Below the pieces are notes generated by a model, which searched no databases, was not told the DNA's origin, and saw nothing but the letters and a program-made list of their open reading frames with translations. This document shows, piece after piece, positions 51,015-60,044 of a stretch of DNA of 64,000 nucleotides. Where the stretch lies: NCBI GenBank assembly GCA_922989275.2, contig OV277857.1:84189321-84253320 (forward strand), read 5' to 3'. Every line of letters starts with the position of its first letter. The stretch's first letter is position 1. Position numbers and translations under genes: made by a program. The stretch is from Gari tellinella. Lineage: Eukaryota > Mollusca > Bivalvia > Cardiida > Psammobiidae.

Positions 51015-51390
51015 TTAACCCATTACTCCATGGATACACATTTTTTTTTTTCAGGCCTTGTCAATGAAGGACCTTGTTTATTTTCCCCGTTATAGGTGTG
51101 TAGAGGTCGGGGAACCATCCTCCTACACACCTTACAAACTTTTGCATTGCATAATTGCATACACATTTTACTGCATTTGATTTATTTGTCCACTGATGAA
51201 AATAGTTCCATTTTATACACATATGAATATCTATCATAAGATTTTTTTCTATATGCTAGCAGATGTTGGCTTAAAGCTGGCTGAAAGGAAAGCAGAATGG
51301 GCCTTCAGGCCCATTCTACTTTACTTTCAACCTGCTTTAAGTGGTCACCTATGTTCGATGCTAGAAACAGATTATGGAGTAAATGGTTAA
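51015..51390 (-). mobile_element. Family A MITE with ~110-bp insertion
   Basis: It runs from TTAACCCATTACTCCATGG to TATGGAGTAAATGGTTAA. The left arm is interrupted after CATTTTTTTTTTTCAGGCCT (51045) by sequence up to about 51165 containing the inverted pair GGTGTGTAGAGG/CCTACACACC. Confidence 0.78.
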
Positions 51391-51710
51391 AGAGCCATAG
51401 ATAAACTGTCCTGCATCCTGATAGGTAGATGTTCAAAGCAAACTGAAAGTAGAGCTGCTTTATGAGGTTTTTGCTTTACTCTCAATCTGCCTTATTATAT
51501 GTAACCTCATGCGTTAAATCTGAAAATAAGCTATAGGGAAACGGGTTAAGCAAGATGTGTCTATTAAAGACTTGATACTTGATTGTAAAAAGTCTTGTTT
51601 GTAAATTTTGAGGCACTAACTGGTTATACAAGACAGTAACTAGAAAATTATAAATATTTCTTGCAGAAGACTGTGATTTCCATTGTGTCATGATACAAAA
51701 TACAGTTGAA

Positions 51711-51884
51711 CTTCGATATCTTGAACTCGCTTAACTCGAACTATCAGATAGTTCCACACATGAACTGCATTATTTCATGCTCGGTTAAGTCAAACATACC
51801 CATATTTCAAAGTTAAAACGTTTTAACTTTGAAATATGGGTATGTTCGACTTAACCGAGTTCGAGATATCGAAGTTCGACTGTA
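51711..51884. mobile_element. Family E MITE, complete
   Basis: It runs from TACAGTTGAACTTCGATATC to GATATCGAAGTTCGACTGTA; the tip is shorter than in the other two copies (AAAACGTTTTAAC). Confidence 0.88.
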
Positions 51885-52010
51885 CTGGATGTGAATTACA
51901 ATAGTACATGAACTGAGTTGCTAGAAAATCAATTTTCTACTTCCAGACAGTGCAGATCCAGATCACCAACTGCATTAGAAGAAATACTGTCTCTGAGCAG
52001 TGTCTGCACT

Positions 52011-52271
52011 GTTTACCCTTTACCCAATAGTAAAGTAAAGTAATAGTTTCTAGTTTTTAAAATAGGTGACTACTTAAAGCAGGTTGAAAGTAAAGCAGAA
52101 TGCGCCTGAAGGCGCATTCTTCTTTTCTTTCAGCCTGCTTTAAATTACCATCTGCTAGAATTAAGAAACAATTCCTTCTGATACATATTCATGACAATAG
52201 ATTGGATTTATTTTCTTTCGCGGAGGATTAATGAATGCCCTAAAAGTCGCTTCTATAAGGTAAAGGGTAAA
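52011..52271 (+). mobile_element. Family A MITE, diverged ends
   Basis: It starts TTTACCCTTTACCCAATAG and ends ATAAGGTAAAGGGTAAA, with hairpin 1 (AATGCGCCTGAAGGCGCATT). A decayed hairpin-2 core precedes it (51945-52010). Confidence 0.75.
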
Positions 52272-52550
52272 CATGGGGTAGAAAACAAAGACACTAATTC
52301 TGCGGAGTGACAATCCGTGTGAATCCCAACTGAACAACATTTGAAATGTTACTCTAGGTCCCATATCTCACAAAAATGCTACTTTTTTTTCTTTTTTTTT
52401 TTTTTTTTTTTAAATATTGGACCCATGAAACATGTATACAATACAAGTTCTTAGCTCAATAACAAAGAACAAATTGGTCAAAACATTACTACATGATTGT
52501 TTTAAAAAGTTCACTGTAAAATCAAATGTAAATGCAAATCTGGAATAGAA

Positions 52551-52800
52551 TAACCCTTTACTCCACAGATACACAACTTTACACCTTAAACTTATTCTTC
52601 CACTGCAGAAAATAGTTCCAATTTATACAATCATGGATATGTACCATAGAAAATATTTTCTATGTTCTAGCAGATGGTAGCTTAAAGCAGGCTCAAAGTA
52701 AAGCAGAATGCACCTTAAAACACATTTTGTTTTAATTTCAACCTGCTTTAAGTGGTCATCTATCTCAATACTAGAAACAGGCTATGGAGAGAAGGGTTAA
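52551..52800 (-). mobile_element. Family A MITE
   Basis: It starts TAACCCTTTACTCCACAGA and ends TATGGAGAGAAGGGTTAA, sharing that TTAA with the next copy. Confidence 0.8.
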
Positions 52801-53047
52801 CCCATTACCCCATAGCCTGTTTCTAGTTTTGAAGAGAAGTGACCACTTAAAGCAGGTTGAAAGTAAAGCAGAATGCGCCTTAAGGCGCATTCTGCTTTAC
52901 TTTCAGCCAGCTTTAAGCTACCATCTGCTAGAGTACAGAAAATTTTAACAAAATTTTAATTCATGACTATAAAGTAGAAATATAATTTCTTCAGGGGAGG
53001 AATAAATTTGAGGCGTAAAAAGGCGTATTTATGGGGTAATGGGTTAA
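52797..53047 (+). mobile_element. Family A MITE, complete
   Basis: It runs from TTAACCCATTACCCCATAG to TATGGGGTAATGGGTTAA. It is head-to-head with the preceding copy, one TTAA between them. Confidence 0.9.
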
Positions 53048-53151
53048 ATGGAATGACTAAGTAAACATAAGATTCTGGGAAAATACAACTTTCCAACCCT
53101 ACAGTCAAAATTGAACTAGACTTACTTGGAAACTAACACTGTACAGTAAAA

Positions 53152-53345
53152 CAGAGCTCCAGAAAAGAGGAGTATTTAAAAAAATTAAAATCTTTATTTC
53201 TGCTTTAAACCCTATGGTGTCACTACTCATTAGAATCGTCTCGAAGAGACAATTCTAATGAGTAGTAACACCAAAGGATTTGGTTCTGAAATGAATGAGA
53301 TTATGATGAATCTGTTCAGTTTACTACCTCTTATCTGAAGCTCTG
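53152..53345. mobile_element. Family F MITE with 6-bp target duplication
   Basis: The ends are CAGAGCTCCAGAAAAGAG and CTCTTATCTGAAGCTCTG. GTAAAA repeats exactly at 53146-53151 and 53346-53351. The central palindrome is CATTAGAATCGTCTCGAAGA. Confidence 0.87.
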
Positions 53346-53417
53346 GTAAAAGTTTCAGGGGAGAAAGAGTTAAAGACAGATGACTGGTCTGCAGCTTTTT
53401 ATTGTTAATGTACTGCA

Positions 53418-53815
53418 TTGACCCTGAAACTTCAAACGGACCAGTCCAGTTTCCAATTAACCCTTAGCCTGCCAATCACGACTAAGCTCCATATGCAAAC
53501 AGCTTGGATCCGGATGAGACGCCGAGTAACTCGGCGTCTCATCCGGATCCAAGCTGTTTGACACTCGGACAACATTTTCAGCAATTTTGAGCAACTTTGA
53601 AGCACTTTGAAACTTGAAGCAGACGAGAAATATAGCAGACGACAATTTTTTTAGCGGGCTAAGGGTTAAGTTGATCTATCTATCTGGGTTGTACATGTAA
53701 TTTACAATATATTGCAAAATGAACAATAGTTCAGACCTCTATCAGAGGAGTCTCCTTCACAAGGTACAGTGTCCATAAAGGACCGTGTTATGATACTTGT
53801 CACTAGGGTTTGTTT
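53418..53815 (+). mobile_element. Family B MITE split by family C
   Basis: The left arm is GACCCTGAAACTTCAAACGG to CAGTTTCCAATTAA; it resumes after the C insert with TTAAGTTGATCTATC and a diverged hairpin 2. In other B copies the same position reads CCAATTAAGTCTAGTCC, so the insertion is exactly at TTAA. Confidence 0.78.
53457..53669 (+). mobile_element. Family C MITE nested in B
   Basis: It runs from TTAACCCTTAGCCTGCCAA to TTAGCGGGCTAAGGGTTAA, with perfect hairpin 3. TTAA at both junctions with the host gives a clean target duplication. Confidence 0.92.
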
Positions 53816-53973
53816 CGTTATTACAAGACTGACTGAATATTTTGAAATGTAAATACACCGTAGAATAAAGATTATAAAGTTTCAGCATGTACAAAGCACA
53901 TGAATGAGACCATTTTCCTCCAAGAATTTCGGACACAAGCACATGTATTCATCATGCAAACTACTCATTTCTT

Positions 53974-54215
53974 TTAACCCATTACCCCATAGCCTGTTTC
54001 TAGTTTTAAAGACAGGTGACTACTTAAAGCAGGTTAAAAGTAAAGCAGAATGCGCCCTAAGGCGCATTCTGCTTTACTTTCAGCCTGCTTTAAGCTAGAA
54101 TATAGAAAATATTTCTTATGATACATATTCATGACTGTATAAATTGGAACTACTTTCTTTAGTGGATGAATAAAATAGGGGCATAAATAGGCGTATTTAT
54201 GGGGTAATGGGTTAA
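53974..54215 (+). mobile_element. Family A MITE, complete
   Basis: It runs from TTAACCCATTACCCCATAG to TATGGGGTAATGGGTTAA; a small deletion lies after the hairpin (TTTAAGCTAGAATATAG). Confidence 0.88.
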
Positions 54216-54414
54216 ATAAGCAACATTCTAGTAACTATTATGCATGTTTTTAAAGTTTTAAGCTGTATTTGTTTGACTATCTTAAGTTCTTAACATTTTT
54301 CTCAACAGCTTATTTTCAGTTATAAGACGGTTGCTCAATGCAGCCTGAAAGTAAAGCAGAAATCTGTAGGCATTTTGTCATTTACATTCAGCCAATTTCT
54401 TCAATTTTCCTAAA

Positions 54415-54669
54415 GACCCATTATCCCATAAATACGCTTTTTACCCCTTTAACTTACATGTATTTCTTCACTGAGGAAAACAGGTCCAATTTATACAGTT
54501 ATGAATATGTCTGATAAGAAAAAAAAATCAGTTTTCAAGCAGATGGTAACTTAAAGCAGGCTGAAAGTAAAGCAGAATGTGCCTTGAGGCACATTCTGCT
54601 TTACTTTCAATCTGCTTTAAGTGGTCACCTCTTTTCAAAACTAGAAACAGGCTATGGAGTAAATGGTTA
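54415..54669 (-). mobile_element. Family A MITE
   Basis: It starts GACCCATTATCCCATAA and ends TATGGAGTAAATGGTTAA; hairpin 1 tip AATGTGCCTTGAGGCACATT. Confidence 0.83.
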
Positions 54670-54853
54670 AATACTGAAAACAAGTCGGGTGGGGGTGGGG
54701 AGGTTTAAATTAACTTTTCCACAATTTCCTCCTTCATGTCTCTATCTTAGAGATGATTTACTTCTACAACCAGTAGTTTGACCAGTCACTGGAAATGTCA
54801 GATGCAATACTAATGAGTAGTCACAATATAGTGTTTGTGTGAGACAAATGTAT

Positions 54854-55097
54854 CAGGGCTGCCATATCTCCGGATTTTTCCTAAATCTTCGGATTATTTC
54901 TGATACATTGTAGCTTAAAGCAGGCTGAAAGTAAAGCAGAATGCGCATTCTGCTTTACTTCCAGCCTTCTTTAAGTAGTCACATGTCAACAAAACTAGAA
55001 ACAGACTATGTGGTAAAGGTACGATTCGTAAAATCGCACTTGAAAAATGCAAATTTGGAAATCTTAGGATTTTTCATGCCAACTTATGGCACCCCTA
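54854..55097. mobile_element. Family G MITE
   Basis: The ends are CAGGGCTGCCATATCTCC and TTATGGCACCCCTA. The flanking ATGTAT (54848-54853) and AAGTAT (55098-55103) are a near match for the 6-bp duplication seen in other G copies. It is in opposite orientation to 3180-3434, and carries hairpin 1 and the family A arm. Confidence 0.8.
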
Positions 55098-55168
55098 AAG
55101 TATTTCAATATTTGACATATTCTCCCTATCTAGAGCTATGTTCAACAATATGAATGTTCAATAACATG

Positions 55169-55376
55169 TACAGTAAAACCTCTCTTTTACGACCACTAAA
55201 TTTGGTCAATTATTAGGTGTTTACAACAGGTGACTGCTTAAATCTGGGTGACAGTAAAACAGAAAGCTCCTTCAGGAGCTTTCTGTTTTACTGTCACCTT
55301 GTTTTAAGCTGTCATCTGTATTTTATACCCCAATTAGCCCTCATTTTAGTGGTCGTAATAGAGGGCTTTTACTGTA
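55169..55376. mobile_element. Family D MITE, complete
   Basis: It runs from TACAGTAAAACCTCTCTTTT to AGAGGGCTTTTACTGTA, hairpin GAAAGCTCCTTCAGGAGCTT. Confidence 0.9.
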
Positions 55377-55386
55377 TATTACAACA

Positions 55387-55630
55387 GTACAGTGGGAAAG
55401 ACATTATTTTTTTCCAATAAATTTACTTATGCTAAAATCATTATACCCATTGCAAACAGTTTCAAGCCAGATCAGAAGCTGGGTTACTCAACCTCTTATG
55501 TGGCTTCAAACTGTTTGCAACTCAGATAAAAATATATTTTGAAAATTTTCAAAAAGCTGTCATTTTCTTAATTTTATTGCAATGTGTTTGCATTTGGTTT
55601 CATTTAAACCGCAAAGAATAATGTTATCTC
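55387..55630. mobile_element. Family J MITE, diverged
   Basis: It starts TACAGTGGGAAAGACATTAT; a decayed hairpin 3-like core lies at 55452-55520 (AAACAGTTTCAAGCCAGATC). It ends near CGCAAAGAATAATGTTATC. Confidence 0.55.
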
Positions 55631-55886
55631 AACTTGTTACTTCATTTCCAGTACATAGTCTGACCAGGGTCTTCTGTCTGTCACTTGCCAGAGAACACAG
55701 TATTTTATACAGTTGCAATGCAAACAGTCTGGACCCTGATCAGGTGTGTTGCTTCAATACTTTGGATGATCTTTGGCTTTTGTAAAAGTAGAACTCTTTC
55801 TCCCATGATTCAGCTCATGTATAGTTCTGTACATGTTCTCAAAAATGGTCAATGGTGAACAGTTTGACTGTACTAAAAAATAGTAA

Positions 55887-56082
55887 TACAGTCGAACTTC
55901 GATATCTTGAACTCGTTTAACTTTAACTATCCGATAGTTCGACATATGAACTGCATTAGTTCATACTCGGTTAAGTCGACATACCCATATTTCAAAGTTA
56001 AAACGTGGCTTAGCCACGTTTTAACTTTGAAATATAGGGTATGTTCGACAAAACCAACTTGAGATATGGAAGTTCGACTGTA
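55887..56082. mobile_element. Family E MITE, complete
   Basis: It runs from TACAGTCGAACTTCGATATC to GAGATATGGAAGTTCGACTG TA; tip ACGTGGCTTAGCCACGT. It is nearly the same as the copy at 48247. Confidence 0.88.
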
Positions 56083-56196
56083 TATACATCACAAGACCTT
56101 TGAAATGTCCTACATCTTGAAACATCAGATATTTTAGTAGGGAAAAGGATTTGCTCTTGGACAAAAAGTCACAGTAAAAATTGTGATGGTAGAACA

Positions 56197-56441
56197 TTAA
56201 CCCTTTTGGTGCCAAATTAATAACGAGTTTTTTTACGATTCCACTGCTATACATGTATTGACGCCTGCTTCAATATTGTCGTCTGAAAGTTCATTTCAAA
56301 GTTAAGATTTAAGGTAGTATGACTTAAGAAATATTGATATGAGTGTCAAACAGTCTGGATCCTGATCAGATGCCGCTTTACATGGTGTCTGATCGGGATC
56401 CAAACTGTTTTCAAAGTCGACTTCGGCGCTGAAAGGGTTAA
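56197..56441. mobile_element. Family I MITE (TTAA type, hairpin 3-like)
   Basis: It runs from TTAACCCTTTTGGTGCC to GGCGCTGAAAGGGTTAA, with off-centre palindrome AAACAGTCTGGATCCTGATC and inverse (56349-56410). The ends differ from A, B and C. Confidence 0.8.
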
Positions 56442-56487
56442 AGGAAGAGATAAATGGAGCTCCAAAACCTGGTTACCTGGTAGTTTC

Positions 56488-56725
56488 TTAACCCTTTCCT
56501 CCCTGAAACCTCAAATGGAAAATTCTAGTTTTCAATTCAGTCTAGTCCATTTTTGACTTTTAGGGTTGATTTTTACAATATATGTCAACATGACAAACAG
56601 TGTAGATCCTGATCAAGGAGCCCTCTGATCAGGGTCTACACTGTTTGCATAGGACAAGTGTACTCCACACAGGTACACAGTTCGCAAATGATGCATATAT
56701 GCGTGCCTAGGGTTCATAGAGTTAA
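56488..56725 (+). mobile_element. Family B MITE, hairpin half shortened
   Basis: It runs from TTAACCCTTTCCTCCCTG to GGGTTCATAGAGTTAA. The left hairpin arm lacks the CAGAGGGCTCC tip (GATCCTGATCAAGGAGCCCT). Confidence 0.82.
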
Positions 56726-56982
56726 TGCAGGATAAAAGTAACAGAGAGCTTTCTGCATTACATTTGATCTGCATATAGCTGCCAAGTGTCTTTCCGATGG
56801 CCTCTGCATCTTTTAAATGATTGTACAATGCAGAACAAAAGTAATGCACATAATACCAATGAGGGCTTCCTGTTTTACTTTTATTTTGCATTAAGTTATA
56901 ACCTGCTCTACAGGTGGCCTATACCTATTCTTAACCCTTTCCTCTATACCAATATCCAACAGCATCTAAAGCAAATGACTGT

Positions 56983-57387
56983 TTATTAGCACATTCAACC
57001 CTAGCACAGAGCACCAGATAAGGGTAGTTTTTCAAAAACTAAAATCTTTATTTCTGAATTGAACCCTATGGTGTCACTACTCATTAGAATCGTCTCTTCG
57101 AGACGATTCTAATGAGTAGTAACACCATAGGATTTGGTGCTAAAAATAGTGAGAAAATGTGAGATTTGTTGAAAAAAACTACCTCTTATCTGGAGCCCTG
57201 CTAGCAACGAGTATACTCATCATTTACAGTGTACATTTGAGGATTACACAATGTCATGTCCTTTGCAAACAATTAAGGAGCCCTCTGATCAGGGTCTACA
57301 CTGTTTGCATATGACAAGTGTAATCCTCACAGGGGTACACTGTTTGTGAATGATGATCATACTCGTTGCTAGGGGTGAATGAGTTAA
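56983..57387. mobile_element. B-type MITE with two right ends, split by family F
   Basis: The left arm is TTAGCACATTCAACCCTAGCA; after the F insert it continues ACGAGTATACTCATCATTTA, half of hairpin 2, then TGATGATCATACTCGTTGCT and GGGGTGAATGAGTTAA. Both arms are of the right-arm type. Confidence 0.72.
57007..57200. mobile_element. Family F MITE with 6-bp target duplication
   Basis: The ends are CAGAGCACCAGATAAG and CTTATCTGGAGCCCTG. CTAGCA repeats exactly at 57001-57006 and 57201-57206. It is nested in a B-type MITE. Confidence 0.88.
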
Positions 57388-57443
57388 TGTGGAGGAGAAG
57401 GTAGTAGCAACCTGCTGTTCTTCAAAGGAGGAAGAGGTTAATA

Positions 57444-57924
57444 CCATAGATATCTTAATGTAGACTAGATCGGGCACCTAGTGTAGCTCTCATTGGTCCA
57501 CGGTCAGAAAGACGCCATATTGGTGGGTGTATCATACACTTTCCCTCCAACGACAAAATATGATTTACTTTCATTTAAGAATGAATTTGTACTACATACA
57601 AATTGTAACATCAATATGAGCTGTAAAACGACAATCTAACGATAATAAGCACAAAACAATGGTAAATCCAATTAAACTGGCTAAAATCATTGGTTAAATC
57701 GTAGTAACTATGGAAAGGTTCTTAGCAACTTCTGTAGTCAATGACGCACCATCAACATAGATGGAATTACCTGCGCACAGCATGTAACCTCATCAATCTA
57801 CCCCAATACATTACATGCACCAGACCAATGGAAGAAGAATATCATACACCCACCAAAATGGCGTCTCAGTGACCATTGCTGATTGGCCTATAGCCGATCT
57901 AGGTTATTTTAAGATTATCTATGG
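57444..57924. mobile_element. Inverted-repeat element with CCATAGATA ends
   Basis: CCATAGATATCTTAATGTAG at the left is roughly inverted as TTTTAAGATTATCTATGG at the right. Inside, GACGCCATATTGGTGGGTGT and ATGATACACCCACC-type inverse arms lie at 57510 and 57841. The interior (about 300 bp) has no gene. The family has no other copy in the window. Confidence 0.7.
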
Positions 57925-58166
57925 TTAACCCATTCCCCCATAAATACTCCTTTTGATTTATTCCTCCACTAAAGAAAATAGTTCCATTTTATACTGTCAC
58001 AAATAAAAAGCATAAAAATATTTTCTATATTCTAGTAGATGGTAGCTTGAAGCAGGCTGGAAGTAAAGCAGAATGCGCCTTAAGGCGCATTCTGCTTTAC
58101 TTTCAACCTGCTTTAAGTGGTCACCTATCTTCAGTACTAGAAACAGGCTATGGGGTAATGGGTTAA
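57925..58166 (-). mobile_element. Family A MITE just downstream of BTBD17
   Basis: It runs from TTAACCCATTCCCCCATAA to TATGGGGTAATGGGTTAA, hairpin 1 tip AATGCGCCTTAAGGCGCATT. It ends 38 bp from the BTBD17-like stop codon. Read on the minus strand it contains GGAGGAATAAATC, a canonical AATAAA about 240 bp past the stop. Confidence 0.88.
57957..57962 (-). terminator. Candidate poly(A) signal of the BTBD17-like gene, inside a MITE
   Basis: Forward TTTATT reads AATAAA on the minus strand, 243-248 bp after the stop codon. No nearer AATAAA is seen between the stop and this point. Use of this signal is inferred, not shown. Confidence 0.4.
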
Positions 58167-58204
58167 TTCATGCTTTCCTGTAGACAATAACAAATGGTAT
58201 AGCC

Positions 58205-58995
58205 TTACTCTGCTGGTTTCAGGATGATCTGAAGAATCAAACAGTTATCCACTAATAATGGAGAGCTTGGCTGACACAGCTCAGCCAAGGAGACTTTCTT
58301 GTCCAGCTCAGTGTCTATCATATACCTGGTCTTGGAGAAGTTTTTCTTGCCTGAGACTGTGTACAATATCTCGTGCCTTCCCACCAATGACAACAGATAC
58401 TCCATGGGGCGGGGCTGGTCCAATATCAGGTTGGAGTAGAGAACCACCCGGAAGTCATCCGAGGTGGCGGATATCCCTTTAGGGTAGATCTTGAGTTCCC
58501 AATCCCATGTCTGTGAAGGATAGGATGACGAGCGCGTTGAGAATCGGATTCCTTTCTCCTCCCCTTTCACACAAGCAGAGTAATTAGGAATTACAAACCT
58601 AAAGTCCCACCGTAGTTCACAGTAGTTCCGCAGCATAAAACTCTGGCCCATGAAATCTCTTACATTAGCTCGCATGTTAAGGGGTAGGGCATGATATTTG
58701 TATGCCATCATGAAGTGTTTATGAAATATGCCAAGGTATTCTCTGGCAATGTCACTGTTTTCCACCTCGTAAATTTGCTCAGCTGTCATCATTGGAAAGC
58801 GTATATATTCTAACAGCTCTCGTAGATTTTCCTCGACACTTTGAGCCCTTTTTGGATTGGCTGTGGAATTGACCCACTTGAGTACTGCAGTCCACAGCTC
58901 AAACTCATCTCTGACTCGAAGGTCTGAGCAATCGAGGAACTCAATCAGCTGTTCTTTCTCCAGTTCCTGCCACTCCCTCTCCCATTCAATAGAAC
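58205..58995 (-). CDS. BTBD17: BTBD17-like protein, terminal exon (BACK and C-terminal domain)
   Basis: It encodes the last 263 residues of a BTB/BACK protein, with the acceptor TATATTCAG on the minus strand and the stop TAA at 58207-58205. After completing a split Gly codon it continues SIEWEREWQELEKEQLIEFL; the BACK region has RDEFELWTAVLKWVNST and FPMMTAEQIYEVENSDIA. The C-terminal part (TWDWELKIYPKGISATSDDF) looks like the MATH/TRAF-like domain of BTBD17. Lengths and order fit BTBD17, a poorly characterised BTB protein; the assignment is from recalled family features. An apparent Met at 59021 is in the intron and is not the start. Confidence 0.88.
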
Positions 58996-59149
58996 CTGAA
59001 TATACGGGGAAAATAGTATTCATATAACAAAGCTCATATCACCAGTCCAATCAGGGTATTACCTCATTCAAGTCGGGAACTTACAGCTTCCCATTAGGTC
59101 TTGTTCATTCACTCATAGAAATGCTTTATTAGACCATACCATAACCCAT

Positions 59150-59345
59150 TTACAGTTTAACACCTGTATTGTGACCACTAAGCCAGGTTTAATTTTTGGG
59201 ATTTAAGGCAGATGACTGCTTAAACAAGATGAATGTACAGCAGAAAGCTCCTACGGGAGCTTTCTGCTTTACTTTCATCTTGCTTTATGCTGTCATATGT
59301 TTTTATACCTTTAATTAGTCACCTGTTTTAATATCACTAATTAGT
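59150..59345. mobile_element. Family D MITE, diverged
   Basis: It starts TTACAGTTTAACACCTGTAT with GACCACTAAG; hairpin GAAAGCTCCTACGGGAGCTT. The right end is decayed. Confidence 0.65.
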
Positions 59346-59516
59346 ATTCTTTTCAGAAATGTTTTTTTCATGGACTACTCTGCTTGTACAAGGAAACATT
59401 AATTATGCTACATCCTAACGTGTGGCCGTGCGAGTTCAGCAGAACTCTCCCAGAAGGAGATTTCTGTTTCATTTATAGCCTGCTTTAACCGACCATTACC
59501 ACAAAAATTTATACAT

Positions 59517-59640
59517 CTGTTTATGCCTTTAATTTATTCCTCCACTGAGGAAAATAGTTCCACTTTATACAGTCATGAATAAGTACCAATAATTAATTAA
59601 GATGTATTTTCTAAATTCCAACAGATTGTAGCATAAGGTG
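59517..59640 (-). mobile_element. Family A MITE, left arm only
   Basis: It has TATGCCTTTAATTTATTCCT, TTTATACAGTCATGAATAAG and AACAGATTGTAGCATAAGG, stopping where hairpin 1 should begin. Confidence 0.65.
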
Positions 59641-59737
59641 GATCGACAGTGGGCGGCCCGCATCTCGAGTTCCGGAAATGCTGATGACTTTCACATGATC
59701 TTTATCGGCACGTGCTTATAGTAGAAAATTTACATAA

Positions 59738-59852
59738 AGAAAAGTTTTGATAAGCTACAGTGTCTTCTGCGTTAGCGCTGTGGGTAGAGTGATTGACTAG
59801 CAAGCCAAAGGTTCTAGGTTCGAGTCCCATTCGGTTCAAAACTTTTCTTTAG
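59738..59852 (+). mobile_element. tRNA-like A/B box pair within a short inverted repeat
   Basis: GTGGGTAGAGTG (A box-like) and GGTTCGAGTCCC (perfect B box) are spaced as in a tRNA. The segment is flanked by AAAGAAAAGTTTTGA (59738) and its inverse TTCAAAACTTTTCTTT (59836). The cloverleaf is imperfect (the anticodon stem has a mismatch and there is no clear 7-bp acceptor stem), so it is a tRNA-derived SINE head or tRNA relic rather than a working gene. Confidence 0.55.
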
Positions 59853-60044
59853 AAATAAATTGTCAGATTTTATAGACTAGTCAGTCCACAATGCAGTGAT
59901 CAAAGGACATGCTATGTTTAGTCACAAATGTATATGAATAATATCAGATGCAAGTATTGTCAAGTGACAACTAAACATTGTGAAGATTTATAGCCTATAT
60001 GACAGATGGCAGCTTAGCACATGACAAATGTAATGCTAAACAAG

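Noticed and set aside
58996..59023. Start codon at 59021 for a separate 272-residue protein
   Set aside because: The upstream residues are intronic; the exon starts at 58995 after TATATTCAG and joins in phase to the BTB exon at 63663-63966.
59768..59835. Functional tRNA gene
   Set aside because: A and B boxes are good, but the anticodon stem is mismatched and no 7-bp acceptor stem pairs; it lies inside an inverted-repeat unit.
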